Program-made: the position numbers and the translations under genes
Part shown: positions 24,616-40,727 of the stretch, piece after piece
Numbering within the stretch: position 1 is the first letter of the stretch
Layout: each line of letters begins with the position of its first letter
Notes under the pieces: generated by a model
What the model was told of the DNA's origin: nothing
Database searches by the model: none
The model's input: only the letters and a program-made list of their open reading frames with translations
Source of the DNA: Ipomoea triloba
Lineage: Eukaryota > Streptophyta > Magnoliopsida > Solanales > Convolvulaceae
NCBI RefSeq assembly: GCF_003576645.1
Contig: NC_044916.1
Span: 27,727,711 to 27,791,710 of the forward strand
DNA: 64,000 bases
Direction of reading: 5' to 3'

Positions 24616-24838
24616 TAAAAGGCTCAAATAGGCTATTGAAGTGCACATAATAATACAATTAGGTTACTGAACTCAAAAAAAATTATAATTGAGTTCCTAA
24701 ACTAATCAATTTCATACAATTTGTCTAATTTACAGGTTTCTAACAATTTGTAGTTTAGAGACTCAATTGTAATTTTTTTGAGTGCAATGACCTAATTGCA
24801 TTATTATGTTCAGTTTTATTGCCTATTTGACTCTTATT
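24616..24838. mobile_element. Hairpin MITE upstream of the cyclin gene
   Basis: The left half begins AAAAGGCTCAAATAGGCTAT and the right half, read in reverse, begins AAGAGTCAAATAGGCAATAA. The two halves match over about 90 bp each, including ATAATAATACAATTAGGT and CTCAAAAAAAATTATAATTGAG. The spacer is only about 40 bp, so this is close to a perfect hairpin. It starts about 230 bp upstream of the cyclin start codon and about 50 bp upstream of its TATA-like box, where it could affect expression. Confidence 0.75.
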
Positions 24839-24842
24839 CCTA

Positions 24843-25197
24843 TTAGGAAAATACTAAATAAGTCATTCAACTTTATCTAAAAGTACAATTAAACTTTCAA
24901 ACATTAAAAAGGTTTAATTAAACTCTAAAACTTGTCATTTTAATACATTTAAACCCAAATAATTGGACAACGGTTATTCATCTGGAACAACCGGTTATTA
25001 GGTTTTTGTCTATCATCCTGGCGGCCGTCGAACGCTTGGCCATGGATGCCCTACGCTATTGAAGAAAATGGTGACCATGCTATCATTTTCTCCGGTTGTC
25101 TAGATCGTTTTCTTTGAAAAAGATCATTAGTCGTTTTCTCTAGTTGTCTTCTCCAATGGAGAAGACGATGTCCAAAAATATTGTATAATAATACCTA
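24843..25197. mobile_element. Truncated family 2 TIR element, copy 3
   Basis: It starts with TTAGGAAAATACTAAATAAG and continues through AAACTTTCAAACATT and AAACTTGTCATTTTAATAC into the GC-richer interior seen in other copies (TCGTTTTCTCTAGTTGTCTTC and AATGGAGAAGACGA). No matching right end follows; a copia remnant begins nearby instead. Confidence 0.5.
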
Positions 25198-25224
25198 AGA
25201 TCTTGCGGTATATATAACTGTGAC

Positions 25225-25470
25225 TTTCCCAAAGAGTTATTGTATACTTTGGGAATTCGATCTTTGAAGTCAAAAGAAGATGTCATTACCTAAAAGTCAT
25301 CATTTGAAGCTGAATACAGGTCTTTGATTGGTAGTGGCTGTGTCTGAAATCCAGTAGATATGGTTCCTGTTAAGTGTTGTTGGACGAAACATTTTGAGAT
25401 CAACTGCCATATTGTGCAAGAGAATGTACAATAAGGCCAGATTGATCAAGCTTATGTATATCACCTGGGC
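25225..25470 (+). pseudogene. Ty1/copia RNase H remnant
   Basis: Translating across frameshifts gives SYCIL-GIRSLKSKEDVI, then KSSFEAEYRSL and, after a deletion, WTKHFEINCHIVQENV. These match the order of the copia RNase H landmarks (SWKSKKQ, STEAEYR, RTKHIEIDFHFVR). Several stops and shifts interrupt it, so it is dead. No LTR is visible around it. Confidence 0.65.
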
Positions 25471-27337
25471 TAATTAATCAAATTGTTGATATATAGTTTT
25501 ACTTTTCCTTGTAATGTGATCATTCCACCTACTCTTCTTCCTCTTTTCTTCCACCAAGAATACTTCAACGGCTCATTATCATTCCAAAATTTACCGTGGA
25601 GAGAAAACAGCAGAAAGCAAGCAAAGAATACATGCAGCTGAGCTGGTGGAATGATTGATTGTGAAAGTCAAAACAAGCAAGCAGGGCAGGCCCACAGCTC
25701 GCACCAAATTTTGGTGTTGAGATTCAGTTGAAAAGCAAAATAGCAGACCGGATCGCCTTTTCAAATCATTTCATCATTTGCCCTCCCACTCCCATGCTGT
25801 TTTAACAGATACGTAGGACCCTAGCTATTTAACCTTAAATTAGCGTAGCTGCTCGCACGTAACATTCCTTGCCTCTTCATTTAAACACTTATATGTTTCA
25901 TCTGCTTTATTGTTTGATTACCCAACTTTATGATCATAAATTATAGTATTTTCTCAGAGTGGTACGTGAAGATATATGAATGAATTCATTTAAACAAAAT
26001 GGTATATGCTAATTGCTATACAATGTGCCCGTGCTCCAAATCGAATAACAATATACCCTTTAATTTGATGAATAATATTTATAAGTATTGATGACTAATC
26101 TCCTCGTTAGATTGTAGAGCATAACAAATACATTTAAATCAATAGAGCATAATAAATAGATTCGCTAATCAAATACGTAGTAATAAACGTATAAATACAC
26201 AATAATATAAATATATATAACAATACTTTTAAATCAATAGAGACTAAATATTACTTAGACTAAAATACTTTATCAAAGATTACTCTTAGTTCGAATAGGA
26301 TTCATCTCTTATTATGTGGTACTAGTTAACTAGTCAGTAAAAACTATGACCAACCAAAACAATACTCCTACTTTATCCAAGATAAATCTTAGCTGGAATT
26401 AATGTCATTATCACATTAGGAGAACAACCTACCAACTCAATAAACCCATCATGAACTTTGGGTAGTTATATATTAACAAAAACAATGAAGGTGGGATGTT
26501 CAAAGGAGTCAATTCATCAAGAAAAACAAAAGGGGATTACCCTTTCCCAAGCACACAATACAATATAATAAGCAATAGCCAAATTGCACAGCAGCAGAGG
26601 TTGACCAGACAACATGCCACAATCATCAACCACTAACTACGTGGGCAAAAGTTACAGAAGTGGAACACCGAAAGCACTCCCAATGCCTACTTACTACTAC
26701 TACACTCATTATCTCGAACTACCATGATTAAAGTTCTATTATAACTGTAACTCTCTATTACTAGTCAAAGACCTTGTGATCAAGTAACTGTAACTCTCTT
26801 AATTGGGAGGTCATAGGTTTAAATCCTAATGAAAATATTGACTCCTTGTGCTTCAATAGATTAAAAAAATATGTAAAGACAAATACTACATTGTAACAGA
26901 GTCATAAAAAAAATACTAGTAATAAGATTTTTCCACGGAGGTCAAAAATAAAAAATGACTACTATAGTTGAAATGTCCATTCATTGGATGATTGCAATTA
27001 TTCAACATCATGCCACCACCACTGCAACAACATAATTTCATAATTCCTTCACACACTGAAATGACTCTACTAAACATGAATCACCAAATTTTGCTAGTGA
27101 AAAGTGAAAACAATCATAAAATTACAGTGTTATATATGCTTTTTAACTGAAGATGGATTTGACAGAGATTAACCAAACTGCAACTCCTTAACAATCCCAA
27201 GGACCAGCTCAAGATTGATAAGAATACTTAGCCATGAACACATTTGAAATGCTGAATGAAAGCGGGGTATGAACCCTAAACAGCCGCTCACAAGCTATTT
27301 ATGTACACATTTTACAAATTGGCATTTCCATGCCTTT
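25471..27337. other. Gene-free region downstream of PTEN2
   Basis: This is mostly AT-rich with no gene apart from the SINE listed separately. The stretch from about 27120 to 27337 is probably the 3' untranslated region of the PTEN2 gene. Confidence 0.55.
26768..26915 (+). mobile_element. SINE-like retroposon (family 1)
   Basis: The head GACCTTGTGATCAAGTAACT is followed by a B-box-like GGTCATAGGTTTAAATCC, then the family hallmark ATTGACTCCTTGTGCTTCAA and AACAGAGTCATAAAAAAAAT at the tail. The B box has decayed, so it is probably old. Confidence 0.55.
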
Positions 27338-30300
27338 TTATTCACTTTCGTAATCTTCTTCATCTCCAAATGTAAACACGGATGCATCAGCAGCCATGAT
27401 CTTGAAATCACTTACTTCTGTGTTAGAGACTTCTGGGACTGATGCTGCTCCTACCGTGGTATCCCTCTTCTGCTCATTATGTTTAAGCCCTGAATCTCCA
27501 AGTGATACTTGTTGCGTCTTCTGTGTTAAACTTGAGATTTGAGGTGAACCAGTATTATTCCCAGAAGTAGAGACTTTGGCTTGTACACCTTCAGAAGCAA
27601 TCGTAACTTTCCCAACTTTTGGCTTTTCAGTTTCCTCGGCCTCATTATCCGAAAATACATCATCCTTCTCACTGCTCCCTGATTTTTGGTTTGAGTTTGC
27701 ATCTGCAGGCTCATCAGCTGAATGAGGACTGGACCCAGAGGCAGGATTGGTACTTGAATTATCAGTTGATTTACTACTAACAGCCACTTCTGGTTGAGAT
27801 CTTGTTGGAAAAGCAGTGTCATAGTCGACAAGCACAATTTCCACTTGGAAACCAGGTGATGGCAGTTTTCTCTGAATAAAATGGTCCATTAAAAAATAAA
27901 AGCATATAGTGAATAAAACTTAGAACTTAGAGAAGATACCAAGATAATAAGGATATAAATCTCTAATTTGCCTGCTATTAGTGATCGAAGTTACCTTGTC
28001 AAAACCATCAAGATCACTCGTGTTCAGGATTTTCCTGTTCTCAATCATTGTTGTGTTTAACCAGCTGAAAATGAAGAGAACAAAACAAGAGCCCATGGCA
28101 AAAGAAGTTATGGATCAGCTCTGGCAAAGAGAGGATGTTACTTACTACATCTAAATCTATAATATAAAATTCAAATGATTTACATATAAATCCAACATTC
28201 TATCTTGCCTCTGAACCATGAACTTTCAATACTTTCTACTGGAAACTGCTGAGATTTTCCTAAACTACAACATAAGTAGTATACCAGTAAAAGTCTCCCT
28301 GCCGGTCGTTAAAATGGACTTTGAAATCCCCAGCTAACTCTGCAACACCTGGCTCCCCAGGAAGAGCAAAAACCACTACCCCTTTCTTTGGTGCACTAAA
28401 CCAATAGTCTTCAGGCTGCAAAGAGTGAACATGGAAGGTACAAATTCAAATTAATAGACAAATCCAATATAACAATCATAAATTTAATCTTGCCAGCTTT
28501 TATGACCCCAGTGTTTCACTGCCATAGAATTTTCAGGTACCACATATCACAGTGCCTCATGATGGTTAATGAATTTATTTTTCAGAAAATGATCAAAATT
28601 ACATGACCCACCAGAAGATCCTTAGTTCTAGGATGTTTCTTTGTTGAAAAAACCACACCTGCAAAGAAATAAAACATTAGACAGAAAAGAAAGCACTAGC
28701 ATTTAAATCATACAATAACAAGATAAATGATCTCAAAGGACACAACTGAATCATATGGAATTTAGCCATAAGATGCAATAGAACAGGTATATGTATATGA
28801 TATCCATCAAATATACGATCTAACCCACCATTATGATCAGAGATTGTGATCGAGGGTCTTATCCAATAAGGGCATCTATGGAGTCGGAATCCCCGAAGCA
28901 TGCACCTGCAATAATGTCATCAAGCAAAGACAAACAAATATTTGATGCAAACGGAGGCTTGAAGCAGATATAATTTCCCAATTAACCACCTTCAAAGGTA
29001 GTTCTTTTTCCTGATTACAGGGAATTACTAATATTACAGAACAGAGGATCATTTTGATCATAAACCTGTCACCTGAAAAAGAATCTAAGGAACTTGACCA
29101 TGGATCGGAGATGGATTTACCTACGAGCAGGCTGGTTCTCTCCATTGAAGTACATTAAGATACGTTCAAAATACTTGACATACCTCTACCACAAAAAGAA
29201 TTCATCAATGAGAAATCTTTAATAATAAATGAGGAAAGAAGGTCAACTTTTCTATTTCACATACAATCTGACTTGGCAGAACAAGGCCTTTTGCATCCAT
29301 ACACCTTTTCTGGTTGTAATAGTTAATAGATTCCTCTGCTGTTGGAAAGAACTGCATGAAGAAATAACAAAGTTTACTCTCACAGAAATCTCCAGCACAA
29401 GCAAAGAAGAAATGGAAACTCCATCAAGGGAATGCCCTTATTTGTGATTACCACTTTGCCATTAAATTGTATACATCATATCAATAGAACAAATATAAAA
29501 GATGTACCTTTAAGTACAGAAGAAGACTTGAGATCATCAAGCCAGTCCTTGCCATTCCTGCCTTGCAGTGCACAACCACAACATTTTCAATGTCCTCTTT
29601 CAACCATGAATATGCACTTTGACAAAATGACATTATGAGTTGAATTGGTGGACAATTGTGATCATCAAATGGGAAACTAGCTACCTGGCAAAGGATCATA
29701 AGACTTCAAATTAAGATACTGCAGAAACATACATTTCCTTTCAATAAGAAACTACGGTAAAGTTTTCTGAAAAGAGAAGGCAACATACCTTTCCCTCAAA
29801 TAATGATACATCATACAATCTCTCAGAACAAAGATTGTATACTTTGTATTTGTCCTGCAAAAAATTGGATGTAGAGAACAACACAAGTATTCCAATCAAT
29901 AGTTACAAGGAAAAAACTGAAAAGAAGAACCGAAATTCAGAATAAAAGACTACTCCTAACACTCAATTAACCATATGAAATTTCTATCCACAAAGTAGAT
30001 TCAAGCACAAACCAGAGAATCTTTACCTTGTGATGGCTCTCAAAGAACTTAATCACTTCTTCCATATGGTTTCGATAGAATCCCTAAATCCCAAAGTATT
30101 CCAATTTAGTACAATTACACAATGCAATATGATTGATGATTCCATGGTTGAGAAAGATAGCTTGCTGACCTCAACATAACCAAAAAATCCAGAGCTCATA
30201 TCACCAGCGGGAAAGCCCATAGCAATTATATTCTCAGTAATGTATGTCAAATCTAAATCAAACCCTCCTTCCTGTGAAAGGGAACTGTGTTGTTAACATA

Positions 30301-30860
30301 TGACCAGACATATATTTTCCAGACAAATAACATATGAATATGCAAATATCAGATAAGGAAAGTGCAAGATGCTCATAGATTTTCCAGTTAACAACACCTG
30401 TTTCATGTCTAAGTCAAAGAAAGAATGATATTTATGATGGGTAGGGACGATAGCAAGTTACCTGGTATCTTCGTTTGTTCTGTGAAACAACATGTCTAGC
30501 CTTGACAGATACAGCTTTCACTGCATTCTTGGAAGAGTCAACTAATCCTTTTGTAAATGTCCCAATAAAGCTAGATTGTGGAGTGGTTGAAGTTCCTTCA
30601 GAATTATCATCTGTTGGTGACTTTGGAGATGAAAGCATTCCAAACCCACTAGTAAAACGAGCAAAGGTGGATTTTGCTGCATTTCCTGAATTCTCTTCCT
30701 CTTGAGATCCCGTGAATGGTTGAGGAATTTTCAAACTTTTAGCCCACGTGGAAAGCTTAGAAGGCCCATCCTGTGCTGGCACGGAGTTTACATTGGAAGT
30801 TTCCATATTGGCAGTCACGGAAGGTTGTGGATTTGATGCATTAGACAATTGTGTATCCAT
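27338..30860 (-). CDS. PTEN2: PTEN2-type phosphoinositide/protein phosphatase
   Basis: A plant PTEN of the long class 2 type; Arabidopsis PTEN2A dephosphorylates 3-phosphoinositides and binds phosphatidic acid. Twelve coding exons on the minus strand: 30860-30462, 30271-30170, 30083-30027, 29854-29789, 29684-29508, 29351-29265, 29185-29121, 28905-28829, 28658-28612, 28415-28285, 28064-27995 and 27871-27338. They give 603 residues, near the 611 of Arabidopsis. The N-terminal extension of about 130 residues is Ser/Thr-rich and ends KARHVVSQNKRRYQ. The catalytic P-loop is HCKAGMARTG with Cys248 and Arg254; the preceding loop FPFDDHNCPP supplies Asp216. A C2-like domain (CMLRGFRLHRCPYW to LDGFDK) follows, then an acidic tail ending MAADASVFTFGDEEDYESE. 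The 5' leader is split: an acceptor at 30878 and a donor just below 31686 imply a non-coding first exon near 31686-31800. Confidence 0.96.
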
Positions 30861-30877
30861 TGTGCTGGCCCAAAGTG

Positions 30878-31685
30878 CTAAAAAAATGTCAAATAACATT
30901 ACTCAAAGAAGTTCATCAATCTTAACTTTCCAATGAATAACTTGAAGCTACATTACGCGTAAGGCGTAACAAATACAAAATAAGAGTCTGGAAGAGATAT
31001 TAAATACATAACCATAAGTGATGATTCTATTTTACCAAAATAAAGTAGACAGAAAGAGACTCAATCCCTCCTTCCATTCCCAATATGACAAGTTAATATA
31101 AGTCAGCTTTCGTTTAGCAGACTAAGGAAAATGCCTTTTCGTGGAAGCCCAACCATCATTCCACTCACAATAGCATAGTAGTAAAGAACTAAAGACTCAC
31201 TGCAGAGTACACTGACATTAAGCTTCTTATTCCTCAGCCTGCTGAAAATATTATATTTCTCTCTGTTTCTGAGCATTATCAGCTCCTAATTCCAAATCAT
31301 GTTGCACAAAAGGACACTAAAGAACTCCAATGAATTGATTTTCATCTTGGCTTGGAGCAATGACTTTCAGAAAGTGAATTTCAAAAGTAGGAATGGTGGA
31401 AAGAGGAAGGATGACGATTTCGGGATTAATCCTAGCAGCAAAATCAAATCCCTAATTGGTGAACCTTAAGCCTGTCAGAGAAATCCCTATTTGGTGAGCC
31501 CAATCATACTGACAAATATATAAATTTATTCACCCGATCCGAAAATTTCATTCACTTCAGAAGAAGCAACTCATAAAATCGACAGACCTCATCATACAAC
31601 AAGAAGATTAAACACAAACAATGACGCACACGCGAAGAAAAACAATTTTAGCATTTCGCAACTGAATGCTTTAAGAGCGAGCTAC
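30878..31685 (-). other. Intron in the 5' leader of PTEN2
   Basis: A good acceptor (TTTTTTTAG then CACTTTGG) lies 17 bp upstream of the start codon, and a good donor (GAG then GTAGCTCG) lies at 31685. This leaves an 808 bp leader intron with a non-coding exon above it. No coding exon fits in this interval. The exact transcription start is not visible. Confidence 0.55.
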
Positions 31686-31799
31686 CTCAATGACGGAACT
31701 AACGTTCGGAAAGTTTCCGGCGGCGAGAGAGGGCTTTGATGCACGACGTCGTACTGTCCACTTCCCCTACTTCTACTTCTGCTGCTGCTTCTTCGTGTT

Positions 31800-32931
31800 G
31801 AGCCGTCTTTGTTGTGTTGTGTCTCGTGAAAGTGAAAATGAAGTGCCGGGGCGGATAATCTTGGGCAAAATTGTAATACGGATCATCTATTTGGATAAAA
31901 CAGTAATTACATCTTCTTTTTCTGCTCGTGATAATAATAATTAATAAATGACTCCGTATTTTGAAAGGTCCTTGGAAGAAGCGGAAATTTTACTTGGACC
32001 TCAAACGTTTCGAATGTTAACAATTTTCCCCAAAAAGTTTTCTAAAATTCCAATAAAACCCCTTGAATTTCCCTTTTTAAACCTTAATTCCACAATATCT
32101 TGTAAACATGTCAAGATCCATCTAATGGAGTAGTGGAGTACGCTACTAATAGCAAGCTAGTAGTAGATTTTTAGGAGAAGAGTGGAGAGAAGGAAAAAAG
32201 AGAAAAATAATAATAATAATTTAAAAATGAAATTATAATTTTTATGCGCCCAATTGTTTCATGTAATGTAGACTAGTGCACATAATTCGCACCAAAATAA
32301 AAATAAAAAATAAAAAATTAGTTGTTGCAAGAACAATTCTTTTTTTCTGTTTAGCAACATAACTTATAAGTTAGCTTAGCCTATTATTTTAAAACGTTCC
32401 TTAGTTTTTGTAAGCTTATTTAATTTGTAATAAGCTTAAATAATTTATAAACTCTATCCAGCAGTGAGCAGTGAGCTAGTCTCACGGTGTCATCTATATA
32501 CTATTATATTTACACATATTATTGCCGGCTTTGTACGTGTAGATTTTACAATTTATACAAATTTTAACAATGTTTGAATTTTGACTTAAACACAACACTT
32601 TTATTTCTGTGTTGTATAATAATTATTGTAATTTCCGAAAATTCAAATGCATTATATATTGTTGGAACACAAGCTTAATTCTGTGAATAATGTGGTCATA
32701 TAAAGTGGAAATTAAATCATAGTACACATTGATATATTAGTAGCCATGGACGATTACGTATCCTATTACTCCATCTTAAATATAATAGATCAGAAGAACA
32801 TAACAATAATTAATGTCAGAAATTGGAATGGAAAATGCAAATTAAAGCTAGCGCTAGCTATAATTTATATGTATGTACAACGATTGGAGTTGTCCATTGT
32901 AACGACACCACCAACATGCATCATCTCCATC
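31800..32931. other. Intergenic region between PTEN2 and the cysteine protease
   Basis: It holds the presumed PTEN2 promoter and the protease 3' flank. It is AT-rich, with an (AAT)n run near 32208-32221. No gene is supported; a frame at 32746-33048 overlaps the last protease exon on the opposite strand and is a shadow. Confidence 0.5.
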
Positions 32932-36049
<3,118 letters not shown>

Positions 36050-36089
36050 CGTATCGTTGGGGTTTTGCATTGGCTTCGGGTGGATGAAG

Positions 36090-36097
36090 ATATATAG
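36090..36097 (-). promoter_or_regulatory. TATA box of the cysteine protease gene
   Basis: The minus strand reads CTATATAT about 41 bp before the ATG at 36049. A start about 30 bp downstream would fall between the upstream ATG at 36070 and the one at 36049, which argues for the latter as initiator. Confidence 0.55.
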
Positions 36098-36864
36098 AGG
36101 GTTTGGGAGGGGGGAAGACGAGTCCGAGAAGGAATGAAGAAATTGGATTGTGAGAAGGGATCGGAAGGAGAAGTCCGATGGAAATGGGACGTTCAAATGC
36201 GGCGATACGTAAAATCTCTGCGACCCTATGTAAGGTCCGATGTTGTCCATCCAACCAGACTCAGACTCTTATTTTTTGAGAGTACGCTATTTTTTCTGAA
36301 TTTTTTTTAATTCACCACCATGTGAATTAAATGGTTATTATTATTCTCTTAAAAAATCTGGGCGTGAGAAATTTTGACTAGGTTTAATTTTTTTTCTTTT
36401 ATTATAATTTATAATTATAACTAGATATTTTTTATAAGTTTTGTTGAAAGACAAACAAATCAATATATTAAGTCTCATCAAAGAAATAAGGAGGGAAGTC
36501 GTCTTAGTATATATGATTGGATTGTGTCTCAACCATTCTAACAAGAGCATGAGCAAACTCATTCCTTTAAACTAAAAAAAGAAAAAATAGATAAAAATGA
36601 ACTAGATAAACAGTCAAAAATAATACTACTAAGATAGGACCGATTGATTTCTCTATTGCATAAGGCATGAGCCAAGATTAAGACAATCGGACTTGTTGGT
36701 TTCTCTACCAATATTTTTTTTAAGTTGATATGATGCAATTTTAACTTTTCAAACATATAGTCTAACTTTATTTTATTTATAAAATCATTATTAAAAAAAA
36801 GTAATTAAGTTTGTAAAATACTCTATCTATCTATATAGGTTATTTCTTATTTGCGCAATTACTT
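36098..36864. other. Upstream region of the protease gene
   Basis: AT-rich promoter and flanking sequence. No gene or clear repeat is seen. Confidence 0.55.
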
Positions 36865-37004
36865 TTAAACCATTCTTTTTTCTTTTTTTGTAAATTTACA
36901 TGTCTTTCTCTCCGTCCGTCCGGGTCCCCGGGTTCTCCCGGAATTCCTCCCCACAAAGAGAGTTCACTTGCCACTTGAGCTATCCCATTGGGTTAAACCA
37001 TTCT
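36865..37004 (-). mobile_element. SINE with 12-bp target duplication, minus orientation
   Basis: TTAAACCATTCT occurs at 36865-36876 and again at 36993-37004. The 116 bp between them reads, on the minus strand, CAATGGGATAGCTCAAGTGG, then an unusually GC-rich stretch (GGAATTCCGGGAGAACCCGG, GGGGACCCGGACGGACGG), and ends in A-rich sequence next to the other duplication. The head is A-box-like. The size, flanks and tail fit a truncated tRNA-derived SINE. Confidence 0.72.
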
Positions 37005-38975
37005 ATGGACTAATATTAAATTTTATATTATTTGTCAACTAATTAAAATGCAACATTATAACCTTAATGCACCAATAATTTATGATTTTAAATTTTATAA
37101 GTTAAAAAATAGTAGTCCCCAATTAAAATGAAGCTGATATACCATTAGGAATCTATAATTTTTTGAACACTGCAATTAAGGTTTGGATTATAGAGTTTAT
37201 GACTCAGTTTTTTTTTTTTGTTTTATTTGGTTTAGAAGTTCACTTTTTTAGGGCTTAGGGTCTAGCATTTATGATTTATATTTAAATTTTAATATTTTTC
37301 ATTGATTTTTTTAAATTTATCCAGGTTTGCATATTTAGTTGTTACAAATTGGATATTTAAGTGTTAAAGTTTGCAAAGTGAAGTTGATGATAATTACGAA
37401 AATGTGATAGAATGGTTTATTCTGATCTGATTCGTTCAATAGATTGATTCTTAGTTTTCTCCGAGATATCAATGAAAAGAAAAAAAAAAAAAAACGCAGT
37501 TGCATTTTTATAGTTTTGTGTACCATTTATATTTATATGGTTAACTAAGTGTTGGTATGTGGTATAATAAGCCATGATTTGTGGTGCACCACCAAGTGAT
37601 TGAAAGAAGTTAATTAAAAAAGCAATGGGTTCGATAGACTCATTAGTAGTACTGTTGGACCAAAGGGTCTATTGAACCTGTTGACTAGTATGTTGAGCCC
37701 ATTGATATATCCCGTGATCAACAAGGTTGACACTCTCGTTGAGTGGTGCACTAATGATTGGCTTGTAGTGTAACGGGTTGATTTATTTTATGGTTAATAA
37801 AGTTCATTTATAAAGTTGACATTTTATTACATGAAAAATTCCAAAGTCTAGAAAATGAAAAATAATTAGGGACATAAACTTCATAATTTGTAAGTATCAT
37901 TAAAATCTAACTATTTCATTTGTTCCTAACAGATCATATTAGTCTCACATTGATTAGATATCATGACTTGCACCGTAAACAATAATCTTTATAAGTGATT
38001 AGATAACAAGAAAATTTCTTTAATAGAATTGAACAATAATAACTCTAATATGCTAAGGACCTTATGGTACAGTGACACAAGTTACTCTATCATATGAGAG
38101 TTTCAATATGTTGAGAAAATAGTTAGTAATATTAAAAAAAAAATAATAATAACTCGAATATGAAATAACTATACTTAAAATACTATACATAATAATTATA
38201 GGTAAAACAAGAAAAAGAAAAAAAAAACGGGGGGTCACTACTGCTTCTTTTGACTACATTGAGAAATAATATTGTGTAACGGAATTATTCCAAAAAAAGA
38301 AAAAAAATTGTGTAACAGACGAATCTCGTTTACGCGTTAGCTGTAGCCTGTGGCACATCGCACATATTAAGAAACTCTTGTAATCTCATTGGATTAGTAA
38401 GGATAATCTTAATCAGCATAATAAATCTACTAATTAATTATGCCATTAATACATAGTTCTTCACTGTTCTTACTATGAAGATTGGTGAGGAGGTAAACAG
38501 CTAAATGTGACTCAATTGGCCTACAATTAGTCTACAGCAAATGAACTGACCTGTTGGAATTCTATGATTTTTTAAACTCGAGACTTTTGATTAAGTTGAA
38601 AGAGACCCACATTATCTCATACATAACTCATGAATTCGATTTTGCATTTATTCCAAGTAAACATATTTTTTAAAATTTTGTTTCTCCCATTTCTATTTCC
38701 CTAAAAACATGGAAATTTTCTCTTGCATGTCATTAAACACGGCCAGCATCTATCAAGTAGTAATGTAGTATCATATGAAATGTTGCATTATTATATTTGT
38801 GACTTTGTGTCAACAAGTGCCCTTAATGTTCTTTTCCTTTTGTTTTGATTTATTACTTCTTTCACCACATTTTCAAGGATATTGAGATGAACTAATTCTT
38901 TTTAAGATGAACGTGAAAGAATCGGATTTGTGCAATGCTACTTAACAAGTGCACTTGACTGGCGACACTGATTAA

Positions 38976-39013
<38 letters not shown>

Positions 39014-39311
39014 CCCAAATTTGTTTCATGGAAAATAAACAATGAGATTCACGCTACACTGCTGATCAATGATTGAATTACAGAAAAACATGAAGTATAC
39101 ACAATCTGGCCACATCTACATCCACCAAGAAAGTAAATTTCGACTCATAATTTAGTTGTTTCATGTTAAAGAAAAAAATTTAAAAAGTTGTTTCATGGTG
39201 TCAGATAGGTAACAAGGGTAAATTTTCAGTGTTTTTTAAGTTCTACAAAACACATATAAAAGGATGTAAATTATGGTAACTAAACTGATATAGTTTGGCT
39301 GTCCAAACATC
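37005..39311. other. Gene-free region with simple repeats
   Basis: No gene is seen in 2.3 kb. A fragment like SINE family 1 (ACCTTATGGTACAGTGACAC) lies near 38059-38150. A (TA)n run occupies about 38979-39008. Around 37600-37770 short GTTGA-containing phrases recur with variations and may be an old repeat, similar in wording to 42100-42180. Confidence 0.5.
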
Positions 39312-40689
39312 TCAATGTTTTCTTGAAGAATGAAGTGTGGTTAATTCGTCTAGCAAAGCAGTCAAACCACAGTAAGAAGACCCTCCTTCCTCAATAGCTT
39401 TCTTAGCCATCTCTTTGTAAGCCTTTGCTCTGCTCTTCAACTCTTCACCCTCCATCATCACTCTCTTCATTGCCTCAGCAATGGCATCACTCTTCACCCC
39501 ATCATTCCCCGACCTCATCCATTTTTTCGACCCCACCCCGACCCCGGTCCTCAAAACCTGGGTCACTAGCTTCTCGTTGTAAAACTGTTCAGCACACATG
39601 GGCCACGTCACAAACGGCACCCCAGCACAGACTCCTTCCAGAGTCGAGTTCCACCCGCAATGCGTCACGAAAGCTCCTACTGCCTGGTGGTCCAGGATGA
39701 CCACCTGAGGGGCCCACCCTCTTATGACCAGCCCTCGCTCTTTAGTCCTCTCCTCAAATCCTTCTGGCATCCATTTCTCATCCTCCGCGCCCTCGCCCCG
39801 CCCCTTTCGGATTACCCAGACGAAGTCCAGCCCGGAGGATTCGATCCCCCGGGCGAGCTCGCCGAGCTGATTGGGAGCAAAGCTGGCCATTCCGCTCCCG
39901 AAACAGATATAAACAATGGAATTGGGGGCCTTGGAATCGAGCCATTCCAAGCATTGGTGTTCGTCTATGGAGGGTTTATCCCCTCTTTCCGCTCTACTTT
40001 CATTGCAAAGAGAAAGCGGTCCGACCGGCCAGGCCTTTATCCCCAAATCATTCCTATAGTAATCCGCGTACTCTCTCTCCAGCTCATAAAAACTGTTGAA
40101 AATCACCCCGTACGAATTAACATCGGATTCCCTAACCCGTTTCATTAATTCCCCCGAATAAGAATCCAACAACCCACGGTCGACCGGGGAGAGCTGCAGC
40201 CTCGTCAGCCTGATGTCATGCGGGAGATTCGGAATAGAAACGGGTTCACAATCTGACGTCACATTCTTAAACGGATCATAAACCCGGAGGTTATACCACC
40301 CGCACAACGCGATATAGCTCGTGCCGTGAAAAACCAACCGCGGGACGCGGAATTTCGCCGCCGCATCGGTGGCCCACGGGAAAAACATGTCGGCGACGAG
40401 ACAATCCGGTCGGTGTTGCTCTAAAAGCTCTTCCAAGGGCTCCTGGAGCATCGCACAGGCTGCATGGAAATTCGGGACCGCATCGTCCGGCGCGAGATCT
40501 AGCCGCTCGCAACCTTCCGGCAAGCCGGCCCGGGCGGCCGGAAAATCCAGGACGACGATTTGGATTCGCCGGCCGAGTTCTGTCGTGGCTTTGACGATTG
40601 AGTCGGAGAAGACGGGCTGGTTTCGCGGGGTGGTGATAATGGTGGCCCTAACGCCTCGAGAAGCGAAGAGTTTTGCCATGTCGAGAGTT

Positions 40690-40727
<38 letters not shown>

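Noticed and set aside
39425..40148. Long plus-strand frames of 91 and 162 codons
   Set aside because: They are antisense shadows of the intact GC-rich glycosyltransferase gene.
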